64,000 bases of DNA from the NCBI RefSeq assembly GCF_025725725.1, contig NZ_CP107020.1, positions 62,001-126,000 on the forward strand. The letters are read 5' to 3'. The notes under the pieces were generated by a model. That model did not search any database. It was not told the origin of the DNA and worked only from the letters and a program-made list of their open reading frames with translations. Every line of letters begins with the position of its first letter. Within the stretch, counting starts at the first letter, position 1. Below, piece by piece: positions 8,819 to 16,335 of the stretch. The position numbers and the translations under genes are program-made. Origin of the DNA: Brachybacterium huguangmaarense. GTDB taxonomy: Bacteria > Actinomycetota > Actinomycetes > Actinomycetales > Dermabacteraceae.

Positions 8819-9148
8819 TCAGCGACGCAGGTCGTCGCCCGGGTCCGGCGTCCGATCGGGCCCGCCGTCGCCGTGAGCCCGACGGTCCTCGTCGTCGGCG
8901 GCCGGGTCCTCGCCCGCCTCGCGTGCCGCGTCCTCGTCGCGATGGCGCTCGGCCACCCGGGCCCGCGCCTGCACCCGTCGGATGCGGCGGGTCATGTCCA
9001 GGATCAGCAGGAGCGTCGCGAGGCCGATGAGGAACACGACGATGAACCCCGCGACGCCCGGCGTCACCGAGGTGGGGGTGAAGTCCCCGCCGTCGGAAGG
9101 GCCCTCCGCCAGCACGGTCAGGCCGGCCGTCAGCAGCGCGCCGCTCAT
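8819..9148 (-). CDS. Small single-pass membrane protein next to mca (Rv1083-like)
   Basis: A 109-residue protein with one predicted transmembrane helix (about 30-52, GVAGFIVVFLIGLATLLLIL) followed by an Arg-rich segment and an acidic, Asp/Glu/Arg-rich tail. The function is unknown. Its ATG overlaps the mca stop codon (ATGA), so the two are translationally coupled. The same pairing is seen beside mca (Rv1082-Rv1083) in mycobacteria, which suggests a conserved but undefined link. It is convergent with the hemolysin III gene. Confidence 0.8.
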   Translation of the reverse strand: MSGALLTAGLTVLAEGPSDGGDFTPTSVTPGVAGFIVVFLIGLATLLLILDMTRRIRRVQARARVAERHRDEDAAREAGEDPAADDEDRRAHGDGGPDRTPDPGDDLRR

Positions 9149-10029
9149 CGCAGTCCCGCGAACACGTCGGTCTCGGGCAGCGTGACACCGATGCGGGAGG
9201 TCCGCAGCTCGTAGTCGTCCGTCGGCCACGCCTCGTGCAGCACGTCGTTGCCGACCGCGAAGAAGAAGCCCTCCGGATCGACCTGGGTCGCGTGGGCGCG
9301 CAGCGCGTCGTCCCGCAGGTCGAGGTAGTCGCTCACGTCGACGCGGGTGGTGATGAGCCGGTCGGACTCCTCGTCGAAGTGCATGAGCATCTGCTCGATG
9401 TCGTCCGAGGCGCGATGGTGGGCCCGCAGGTAGCGGGCGATCGCCGAGAAGCGCTGCCGGGAGAAGCCGTTGATGTAGTAGAGCTTCGTGACGCTCCACG
9501 GCTCGCCCAGCTCGGGGGCGAATGCGGGGTCGGCGGCCCATTCGAAGGCGGCGATGCTCACCCGGTGGGTCATGATGTGATCCGGGTGGGGGTAGCCGCC
9601 GTTCTCGTCGTACGTGGTCATCACGTGCGGGCGCAGGCGCCGCACGGCCTCGACGAGCGGGCGCGCCGCGGTCTCGAGGTCGAGCGTCGCGAAGCTGCCC
9701 TCGGGCAGGGCCGGGAGCGGGTCGCCCTCGGGCAGCCCGGAGTCCACGAAGCCGAGCCACTCGTGGTCGAAGCCGATCACCTGCTGGGCCGCCGCCATCT
9801 CGCGGCGCCGCACGGCGGGGAGATCGGCGAGCGCCTCGGTGTCCTCGCGCATCTTGGGGTTCAGGATGTCCCCGCGCTCGCCGCCCGTGCACGTGATCAC
9901 GGTGACCTTCACGCCCTCGCGCACATAGCGGGCCAGGGAGGCGGCCCCCTTGCTCGACTCGTCGTCGGGGTGAGCGTGAACGGCCACCAGGCGCAGCTGG
10001 TCGGTCGGCTCGGTCGCGGTCTCGGTCAC
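9145..10029 (-). CDS. mca: Mycothiol S-conjugate amidase
   Basis: A 294-residue zinc hydrolase of the LmbE/PIG-L family. It cleaves mycothiol S-conjugates to a mercapturic acid and GlcN-Ins, a detoxification step limited to mycothiol-making actinobacteria. The zinc motif AHPDDE is at 19-24 and the third metal ligand region HPDH at 148-151; the Lys/Met-rich inserts distinguish Mca from MshB only loosely, but length and gene context (Rv1082-like) favour Mca. The GTG at 10029 is preceded by GAGGA on the minus strand with 5-nt spacing. It overlaps the next gene by 4 nt. Confidence 0.92.
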   Translation of the reverse strand: MTETATEPTDQLRLVAVHAHPDDESSKGAASLARYVREGVKVTVITCTGGERGDILNPKMREDTEALADLPAVRRREMAAAQQVIGFDHEWLGFVDSGLPEGDPLPALPEGSFATLDLETAARPLVEAVRRLRPHVMTTYDENGGYPHPDHIMTHRVSIAAFEWAADPAFAPELGEPWSVTKLYYINGFSRQRFSAIARYLRAHHRASDDIEQMLMHFDEESDRLITTRVDVSDYLDLRDDALRAHATQVDPEGFFFAVGNDVLHEAWPTDDYELRTSRIGVTLPETDVFAGLR

Positions 10030-10275
10030 GTGGTCCTCGGTTCGGTCTGGGCGGGCGCCGGCGAGCGGCGTCCGACGATGCTCGGGCAACCCCACGAGGC
10101 TACGCCACGCGCGTCCGCGTGCGATGCGCGCGCGGGGCTTTCGGACGCGGGACACATCAGGGCCTGCTCGGCCCGGACGGGGCCCCGGCTGCGCTCGAGA
10201 CGGCATGACCCGGACCGCCCGCCGCGCCTGCCGTCTCGACGGTCCGGCCGCACCCCCGCGTCCAGCTGACTCTGG

Positions 10276-10281
10276 GAGACT
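10276..10281 (+). promoter_or_regulatory. Candidate -10 hexamer for the DUF4307 gene
   Basis: GAGACT ends 6 nt before the ATG at 10288, the leaderless-type spacing seen repeatedly in this window. No -35 element is evident. Confidence 0.3.
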
Positions 10282-10287
10282 GGGGCC

Positions 10288-10677
10288 ATGTCTGCCGCCC
10301 CCGACCGTCTGCGCGACCGCTACGGCCGCCCGACCTCCCGCCGCCGCCCCATCGCCCTGCTCGTGGTGGTCGGCATCGTCTTCCTCGCCGTCGTCGTGTT
10401 CGTCGGGATCCGGTTCGCCGATCAGCCGGTCCGGGCCAAGGCCGTCTCCTACGACCACCTGGGCGCGCAGCGCATCTCCCTCACCTTCGAGCTGACGGCG
10501 AGTCCCGACACGCCCGTGCACTGCACGGTGCAGGCGCTCGACAAGACCCGTGGCCAGGTGGGCTTCATGGCCGTGGACATCCCGCCCCACAGCGAGCGGC
10601 AGTCCCTCCAGACGGTCGAGATCGCGACCCAGGGCGAGGCCGTCTCGGCCGACGTGGTCGAGTGCGAGAAGGCCTGA
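10288..10677 (+). CDS. DUF4307 domain membrane protein
   Basis: A 129-residue protein with a basic N-terminus, one transmembrane helix (about 22-45) and an extracytoplasmic domain containing the conserved patterns VSYDHLG and TVQALDKTRGQVGF. Family function is unknown. It is the Rv1081c counterpart between greA and mca. It lies divergently from mca and upstream of greA on the same strand. Confidence 0.88.
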   Translation: MSAAPDRLRDRYGRPTSRRRPIALLVVVGIVFLAVVVFVGIRFADQPVRAKAVSYDHLGAQRISLTFELTASPDTPVHCTVQALDKTRGQVGFMAVDIPPHSERQSLQTVEIATQGEAVSADVVECEKA

Positions 10678-10759
10678 CGCGGCCCTCCCGCACCGGGGCG
10701 GACGCATCCATCGGTGCGCCCGCCGCGGCGCCGGCAGCCGTGTCGTGGCGCACACGGTG

Positions 10760-10765
10760 TAAACT
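10760..10765 (+). promoter_or_regulatory. Candidate -10 element upstream of greA
   Basis: TAAACT preceded by TG, with no good -35 match. It would place a start near 10772, giving a leader of about 140 nt that contains the hairpin at 10791-10823. Confidence 0.4.
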
Positions 10766-10790
10766 GTCCGAATTCACGGTGACGTGACAC

Positions 10791-10823
10791 GCGGGGCACG
10801 TGCGAACAGCACATGTGCCCCGC
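10791..10823 (+). terminator. Terminator-like hairpin in the greA leader
   Basis: Arms of 11 bp (GCGGGGCACGT at 10791-10801 and ATGTGCCCCGC at 10813-10823, one G-T pair) around an 11-nt loop, followed by TTCTTCATC. It lies between the candidate greA promoter and the greA start codon, so it could end a short leader RNA; it could also terminate the upstream DUF4307 transcript. Confidence 0.55.
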
Positions 10824-10910
10824 TTCTTCATCACGTGGGGCCGATCCGCTCCGCACGGTCCGTCACCGGTCGCATCGACCATCACCATCCACCACGAACG
10901 AGGAGTACCC

Positions 10911-11399
10911 GTGAGCACTCAGCCCGGCGCCGCCTGGCTCACCCAGGAGGCATACGACCGTCTGTCCAAGGAGCTCGAGAACCTCGAGGGCCCGGGCCGC
11001 ACGGAGATCGCCGAGCGCATCGCCGCGGCTCGCGACGAGGGCGATCTGAAGGAGAACGGCGGCTACCATGCGGCACGCGAGGAGCAGGGCAAGATGGAGG
11101 CACGCATCGCCGAGCTCCAGCGCCTGCTCAAGAACGCCGTCGTGGGCGAGTCCCCCAAGGACGACGGCGTCGTCGAGCCCGGCATGGTCGTGACGATCGA
11201 CCTCGCCGGCCGCGAGCGCACCTTCCTGCTCGGCAACCGTGAGATCGCCGACGGCGACGACCTCGAGGTCTATTCGACGGAGTCGCCCCTGGGCGCCGCC
11301 ATCGAGGGCTCGAAGGTCGGCGAGACCGTCGACTACACGGCCCCCAACGGCAACAAGCTCAGCATCAAGATCCTGAACGCCAAGCCCTACAAGGCCTGA
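10911..11399 (+). CDS. greA: Transcription elongation factor GreA
   Basis: A 162-residue GreA. The N-terminal antiparallel coiled coil (about 10-78) carries the acidic tip motif DEGDLKENGGYHAAREEQ (42-59), which inserts into the RNA polymerase secondary channel and triggers transcript cleavage in backtracked complexes. The C-terminal FKBP-like domain runs from about 85. The GTG at 10911 has ACGAGGAG upstream. A terminator-like hairpin lies in the 5' leader, and a strong terminator follows the gene. Confidence 0.96.
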   Translation: MSTQPGAAWLTQEAYDRLSKELENLEGPGRTEIAERIAAARDEGDLKENGGYHAAREEQGKMEARIAELQRLLKNAVVGESPKDDGVVEPGMVVTIDLAGRERTFLLGNREIADGDDLEVYSTESPLGAAIEGSKVGETVDYTAPNGNKLSIKILNAKPYKA

Positions 11400-11415
11400 C
11401 CGCACCCGGCCCAGC

Positions 11416-11451
11416 ACGACGGCCCGGCGCCTCTCGGTGCCGGGCCGTCGT
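11416..11451 (+). terminator. Terminator hairpin after greA
   Basis: Perfect 13-bp arms (11416-11428, 11439-11451) extended by two more possible pairs; loop of about 6 nt. The downstream sequence is only mildly T-rich. The rest of the gap to 11650 holds degenerate CGTCGTCACGCCGG-like repeats and no gene. Confidence 0.75.
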
Positions 11452-11650
11452 CATGCCGGTTTATCATCACGCCGGCCGGTTGCCATGCCATGCCCGTCGT
11501 CACGCCGGGCTGTCACCACGCCGTACCCGTCGCAGGTGCCCGTCGTCCCGGGCCCGCGCCCGTCGTGGCGGGCGACAAGACGCGCGACCGCCCCGCTGCG
11601 CCGTCGCGTGCCGTCCTGATGCCGCGTGGGCGCGCGACCCCGGCGCCCCG

Positions 11651-12847
11651 TCAGCGGCGGCGGACCGGGCTCAGCGTGCGCAGCCGCGCGGCCGCCATCT
11701 CGCGGGCGCGTGAGGCGAACAGGGCGGCGGTGCCGGTGTCCCGGCCGAGCTCGGGGGCTGGGTCGCGCCCGGCGAGCTGCTGCAGCGTGGCGTTGAGGAA
11801 GGCGGCGAGCGGGATCGCGAAGAGGGCGCCCGGGATGCCTGCCGTCTCGGCGCCGAGGGCGACCCCGAGGAACACCCCCAGGGGGTGCAGGCTGACCGCG
11901 CGGCCCATCATGAACGGGTGCAGGATGTCCGCCTCGATGAAGTGCACGGCGATCACGATCGCGACCATCACGAGCGCCATCACCCACGACTTGAGCACGA
12001 GCACGAGCAGCACCGCGATCGCACCGGAGACCACGGCGCCGATGAGCGGGATGAACGAGAACAGGAACACGATCAGGAACACGGGCATGGCGTAGGAGCC
12101 GAGCCCGAGGGCCGCGGTCCCGATCCCGATGCCGGTGCCGTTGATCGTCGCCACCAGGATCTGCGTGCGGCAGTAGGCCGAGAGCGCCTTCCACCCGCGC
12201 CGGAACGCCTCGTGCGTGGGCACGCGGGCGGCCGCCGGCATCAGCCCGAGCACCCAGCGCCAGATGCGCTCGCCGTCCTTGAGCAGGAAGAACAGCGTGA
12301 ACAGGCAGATGAGGATGCCGGTGATGGTGCTGCCGACCGTCTCCACCCCGGACAGCGCGCCCTGGACGAGCGCCTCGGAGTTGGCCTGGAGGCGCCGCAC
12401 GAGCTCCTCCTCGGCCTGGGTCAGCGTCGGCTGGTCCAGGCCCAAGGTGTCCCTCGCGAAGGTCGTGAGCTGCTCGAAGCCGTGGACCGCCTTGTCCTGG
12501 ATGTCGGCGAACTGGGTGAGCAGCTGCTGGCCCGCGAGCGTGGTCATGCCGACCACCACGAGGATGAGACCCACGAGCGCGATGCCGCTCGCCGCGCCGC
12601 GGCCGAGGAAGGTGTGGCGCGCGAGCAGGTTCACCAAGGGTGTCAGCAGGGCCGCGAGCAGGATGGCCACGAGGAAGGGCACGACGAGCGGCATGACCTG
12701 CCGCATCCCCCACAGCACGACCGCCACGAGGGCGATGACGAGCAGCAGGCGCCACGACCAGGCGGCGGCGCGCCGCATGCCGATCGGGATCTCCTCGACC
12801 TCCGGCGGCTGGGACGGGGTGCGAAGGGGACGGCGAATGCGGGCCAT
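11651..12847 (-). CDS. AI-2E family transporter (downstream copy)
   Basis: A 398-residue polytopic membrane protein of the AI-2E/PerM (UPF0118) family, with about eight predicted helices and the family block FIPLIGAVVSGAIAVLL followed by the conserved Glu and Pro of helix 7 (IEADILHPFMMG). Members export autoinducer-2 or act as ion antiporters; substrate is not predictable. It is a close paralogue of the gene just upstream, 42 nt away on the same strand, and probably forms a complex or a duplicate pair with it. The ATG at 12847 fits the position of the paralogue's conserved IPIGMRRAAAWSWR. Confidence 0.9.
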   Translation of the reverse strand: MARIRRPLRTPSQPPEVEEIPIGMRRAAAWSWRLLLVIALVAVVLWGMRQVMPLVVPFLVAILLAALLTPLVNLLARHTFLGRGAASGIALVGLILVVVGMTTLAGQQLLTQFADIQDKAVHGFEQLTTFARDTLGLDQPTLTQAEEELVRRLQANSEALVQGALSGVETVGSTITGILICLFTLFFLLKDGERIWRWVLGLMPAAARVPTHEAFRRGWKALSAYCRTQILVATINGTGIGIGTAALGLGSYAMPVFLIVFLFSFIPLIGAVVSGAIAVLLVLVLKSWVMALVMVAIVIAVHFIEADILHPFMMGRAVSLHPLGVFLGVALGAETAGIPGALFAIPLAAFLNATLQQLAGRDPAPELGRDTGTAALFASRAREMAAARLRTLSPVRRR

Positions 12848-12889
12848 GGCGGCTGCCTCCAGAGCGGATCGGAGCGCCGCGCAGGTCTC

Positions 12890-14071
12890 TCAGGCGCGGC
12901 GCAAGGGCTTCGGGCGGGAAGCGTACGCCTCGGCGGCCGCATAGTCGGTCCCCAGCTCGGGCGAGGGATCGTGCCCGGCCAGATACAGCACCGTGGCGTT
13001 GACGAAGGCGATGAGCGGGATCGCGAACAGGGCGCCCGCGATGCCCGCGAGCATCGACCCCACCATGACGCCGAGGAACACGGCGAGCGGGTGCAGCTCG
13101 ACGGCCTTGCCCATGAGGAAGGGCTGCAGCACGTTGCCTTCGATCTGCTGGACGGCGATCACGACGCCGACCATGACGATCGCGAGCACCCACGACTTGA
13201 GCACGAGCACGAGCAGGGCGGCGATCGCGCCCGAGACGATCGCGCCGACGAGCGGCACGAAGGAGAACAGGAAGACGATCAGCCACACCGGGACGGCGTA
13301 GCCCGCGAGCCCCATGGCGAGCATGCCGATGGAGATGCCGGTCGCGTCGACGGCGGCCACCAGGATCTGGGTGCGCATGTACGCCGAGAGGGCCTTCCAG
13401 CCGCGCCGCACGGCCTCGTGCGTGGGCACGCGCGCGGGCGCGGGGAGCAGACGGACCACCCAGCGCCAGATCCCGCTGCCGCCCGAGAGCAGGAAGAAGA
13501 GCGTGAACAGGGCGATCACGATGCCGGTGACGACGTTGCCCACCGTGGTCACGCCCGTCATCGCGCCCGAGGCGATCGTGCCGGCGTTCTCCTGGAGCTT
13601 CGTGACCAGCTCGGTGATCGCGTCGCTGATCGTCGAGTCGTCGATCTGGAGGGTCCCCGTGACCCAGTCCGCGAGCTGGTTGAAGCCCGTCACGGCCTTG
13701 TCCTGGATGTCGCTCCACTGCGAGAAGAGCTGTCGGCCGGCAAGCGTGAACATGCCGATCACGAGCAGGATCAGCCCCACCAGGGCGATGCCGCTCGCGG
13801 CCGCGCGGCCCAGGAAGGTGTGGTCGGTCAGCAGGCGCACGACCGGGGTCAGGATCGTCGCCAGCAGGATCGCGACGAGCAGCGGGATCACGATCGTCGC
13901 GACCTTGGTCAGCGCCCAGATCACGACCACGCCGAGGGCGAGGACGAGCAGGATCCGCCACGACCACGCGGCCGCTCGGCGCATCCCGATGGGGATCTCG
14001 CGCACCTCCTGCGGCTGTGCCGGGGCGTCCTCGCGATCGGAACGGAGCCGGGAGAGGGATCGGACGGACAT
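12890..14071 (-). CDS. AI-2E family transporter (upstream copy)
   Basis: A 393-residue paralogue of the downstream AI-2E family protein, with the same N-terminal IPIGMRRAAAWSWR, membrane helix order and FVPLVGAIVSGAIAALL block. The extracytoplasmic loop between helices 3 and 4 and the C-terminal tail differ most. The ATG at 14071 has GAAGGAG on the minus strand; a longer frame to 14107 lacks support. TAGAGT at 14129-14134 is a candidate -10. It is the first gene of a two-gene unit and divergent from the carboxylate-amine ligase gene. Confidence 0.9.
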   Translation of the reverse strand: MSVRSLSRLRSDREDAPAQPQEVREIPIGMRRAAAWSWRILLVLALGVVVIWALTKVATIVIPLLVAILLATILTPVVRLLTDHTFLGRAAASGIALVGLILLVIGMFTLAGRQLFSQWSDIQDKAVTGFNQLADWVTGTLQIDDSTISDAITELVTKLQENAGTIASGAMTGVTTVGNVVTGIVIALFTLFFLLSGGSGIWRWVVRLLPAPARVPTHEAVRRGWKALSAYMRTQILVAAVDATGISIGMLAMGLAGYAVPVWLIVFLFSFVPLVGAIVSGAIAALLVLVLKSWVLAIVMVGVVIAVQQIEGNVLQPFLMGKAVELHPLAVFLGVMVGSMLAGIAGALFAIPLIAFVNATVLYLAGHDPSPELGTDYAAAEAYASRPKPLRRA

Positions 14072-14234
14072 CGGTGCTCCTTCGAGCGGGTGCGGGGCCA
14101 GGAGCACGGCCGGGCCGGGTCAGGGGAACTCTATCGAACGGCTCGCGCCGCGCCCGGGTCGCCCGACCGGATGATCGGTCGTCGGGCCCGTGCGCCCGGA
14201 CGACGGGCCCGGCTCCACGGAGGTGCCTGCGACA

Positions 14235-15413
14235 ATGGCGCGCATGGCCACCCCGGCACCCATCCCCGTCGCCCCCTCCCGCCGTTCGACGCTCGGCGTC
14301 GAGTGGGAGCTGCTGCTCGTCGACCGCGACTCCGGCCACGCCCGCCAGTGCGCGGCCGCCGTGCTCGAGGCCGTGCACGACGCGCACGCCGGTCACTCCG
14401 GCATCGTGGGCGAGCTGCTGCAGAACACCGTGGAGCTCGTAACGGGCGTGTGCACGACCGTGGGCGAGGCGGGCGAGGACCTTCAGCGCTCGCTCGACCG
14501 GGTGCGCCGGGCGGCCGGCCCGATGCGGGTCGACGTCACGGGCGCCGGCGCCCATCCCTTCTCCCGCTGGGAGGAGCAGCAGGTCACCGACGCCGACCGC
14601 TACTCGACGCTGATCGACCGCACCCAGTGGTGGGGGCGCCAGATGACGATCTACGGGGTCCACGTGCACGTCGGGATCGAGGATCCGTCGACGATGCTGC
14701 CGATCATGAACGCGCTCCTGACGGAGGCGGCGTCGCTCCTGTCGCTCTCGGCCTCGAGCCCCTACTGGCAGGGCGAGGCGACCCGCTACGCCTCCAACCG
14801 CTCCCTGCTGTTCCAGCAGCTGCCCACGGCGGGCCTCCCCTACCAGTTCGACACGTGGGCGGACTACGAGTCCTACGTGACCGACATGCTCACCATGGGC
14901 GTGATCGACCAGCTCAACGAGATCCGCTGGGACATCCGCCCGGTGCCCGCCTTCGGCACGATCGAGATGCGCGTCGCCGACTCCATGTCGACGCTGCGGG
15001 AGGTGCTCGCCGTGGCCGCTCTCGTGCAGTGCCTCGTCGAGGACTTCGCCACCCGGCTCGAGGCGGGCGAGGTGCTGCCGCGTCTGACGCCGTGGCAGGT
15101 GGCCGAGAACAAGTGGCGCGCCGCCCGCTACGGGATGGAGGCGATCCTCGTCGTGGGCGAGGACAACGCCGAGGAGCTCGTGACCGACCATGTGCGCGGC
15201 CTCCTGGACCGTCTCGCGCCCGTCGCGGAGCGTCTGGGATGCGATCGGGAGCTCGCGGGCGTCGAGGACATCCTGAGGCGCGGCGCCTCGTACCAGCGTC
15301 AGCTCGCGGTGGCCGCGCGCGAGGGCGCCACCGGGCGCGACATCGTGCGCCATCTCGTCGCCGAGACCGAGGGCGACGTCCTGCTCGGGCCCGACGGGCG
15401 CGCCGGCCGCTGA
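14235..15413 (+). CDS. YbdK-type carboxylate-amine ligase (glutamate-cysteine ligase 2 family)
   Basis: About 392 residues; GCS2 family. The N-terminal GVEWELLLVDRDSG carries the catalytic Glu-x-Glu, and the GVHVHVGIED and RWDIRPVPAFGTIEMRVAD blocks form the ATP/metal site. E. coli YbdK shows weak gamma-glutamylcysteine ligase activity; the physiological reaction of actinobacterial members is uncertain. The presence of mca shows that the cell uses mycothiol, so glutathione synthesis should not be assumed. Start: ATG at 14235 has GGAGG 11 nt upstream; ATG at 14244 lies 7 nt after GACAAT and fits the leaderless pattern, so it is a strong alternative. Confidence 0.88.
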   Translation: MARMATPAPIPVAPSRRSTLGVEWELLLVDRDSGHARQCAAAVLEAVHDAHAGHSGIVGELLQNTVELVTGVCTTVGEAGEDLQRSLDRVRRAAGPMRVDVTGAGAHPFSRWEEQQVTDADRYSTLIDRTQWWGRQMTIYGVHVHVGIEDPSTMLPIMNALLTEAASLLSLSASSPYWQGEATRYASNRSLLFQQLPTAGLPYQFDTWADYESYVTDMLTMGVIDQLNEIRWDIRPVPAFGTIEMRVADSMSTLREVLAVAALVQCLVEDFATRLEAGEVLPRLTPWQVAENKWRAARYGMEAILVVGEDNAEELVTDHVRGLLDRLAPVAERLGCDRELAGVEDILRRGASYQRQLAVAAREGATGRDIVRHLVAETEGDVLLGPDGRAGR

Positions 15414-15441
15414 GCCCCGCACGACCTCGCCGCGAGGCCCG

Positions 15442-15476
15442 GGCCAGTCCCGACGAAAGTCGGGGTCGCCCTGGCC
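15442..15476 (+). terminator. Hairpin with GAAA tetraloop after the carboxylate-amine ligase gene
   Basis: Inner stem CCCGAC/GTCGGG closed by GAAA (15449-15464) and outer stem GGCCAG/CTGGCC (15442-15447, 15471-15476) with a small bulge. No T-tract, so a terminator role is tentative. Confidence 0.4.
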
Positions 15477-15510
15477 GCAGGAGGCGTCGCGATCCGTGTC
15501 ACACGGACCG

Positions 15511-15516
15511 TAGCCT
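15511..15516 (+). promoter_or_regulatory. Candidate -10 hexamer for the ABC exporter operon
   Basis: TAGCCT ends 6 nt before the ATG at 15523, fitting the local leaderless pattern. Confidence 0.35.
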
Positions 15517-15522
15517 GAGCGC

Positions 15523-16335
15523 ATGAGCAGCCAGACACTCCCCGCCCCCGAGCCCGCCGCACCTGCTGCGGGCGACATCGCCCTGGCGCTGCGGGGCCTC
15601 ACGAAGTCCTTCGATCGCACCGAGGTGGTCCACCAGATCGGGCTCGACGTGCCCGCGGGATCGTTCTACGGGCTGGTCGGTCCCAACGGCGCCGGCAAGA
15701 CCACGACCCTGTCGATGGCGACCGGCCTGCTGCGGCCCGACGCGGGCGAGGCGCACGTGCTCGGCGTCGACATGTGGCGCGAGCCGGAGCGCGCGAAAGC
15801 CCACCTGGGCGTGCTCGCCGACGGACTGCGGACCTTCGACCGCCTCACGGGGCGCGAGCTGCTGACCTACTGCGGGCTCATCCGCGGGATGGAGGCCTCC
15901 GTGGTCGAGGAGCGCACCGACTCCCTGCTGCAGGCGCTCGGCCTGGCCGACCAGGAGGGCAAGCTCGTGGTCGACTACTCGGCCGGCATGACCAAGAAGA
16001 TCCTGCTCGCGTGCGCGCTCATCCATGCGCCGCGGCTGCTCGTCCTCGACGAGCCGCTCGAGGCCGTCGACCCGGTCTCGGGCGAGGTGATCCGCACGAT
16101 CCTGCGCCGCTTCGTGGCGGGCGGCGGCACCGTGATCCTCTCGAGCCACGTCATGCAGCTCGTCGAGGAGCTGTGCAGCCACGTCGCGATCATCGCCGAG
16201 GGGCGCGTGCTCACCGCCGGCACGCTCGACGAGGTCCGAGCGGGCGGCTCCCTCGTCCAGCGCTTCGTGGACATGGTCGGCGGGGCCGACGTGTCCGAGG
16301 GCAGCCTGTCCTGGCTCGAGGAGGACGCGCGATGA
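15523..16335 (+). CDS. ABC transporter ATP-binding protein
   Basis: A 270-residue ABC ATPase of the exporter type. Walker A GPNGAGKTT is at 53-61, the signature is the degenerate YSAGM (about 152-156) and Walker B LLVLDEP at about 173-179, followed by the His switch region SSHVMQLVEELC. The ATPase is expected to pair with the membrane protein encoded immediately downstream; the two overlap by 4 nt (ATGA). The substrate is unknown. The unusual signature (SAGMTKK instead of SGGQ-x-x-R) is seen in a subset of actinobacterial exporter ATPases. Confidence 0.93.
   Translation: MSSQTLPAPEPAAPAAGDIALALRGLTKSFDRTEVVHQIGLDVPAGSFYGLVGPNGAGKTTTLSMATGLLRPDAGEAHVLGVDMWREPERAKAHLGVLADGLRTFDRLTGRELLTYCGLIRGMEASVVEERTDSLLQALGLADQEGKLVVDYSAGMTKKILLACALIHAPRLLVLDEPLEAVDPVSGEVIRTILRRFVAGGGTVILSSHVMQLVEELCSHVAIIAEGRVLTAGTLDEVRAGGSLVQRFVDMVGGADVSEGSLSWLEEDAR

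Noticed and set aside
14072-14107. Upstream extension of the AI-2E transporter start to 14107
   Set aside because: The added residues are not conserved in the paralogue, and ATG 14071 has a good ribosome binding site.
11451-15620. 1389-residue minus-strand ORF
   Set aside because: Spans four real genes in another frame and is Arg/Pro-rich; a GC artefact.
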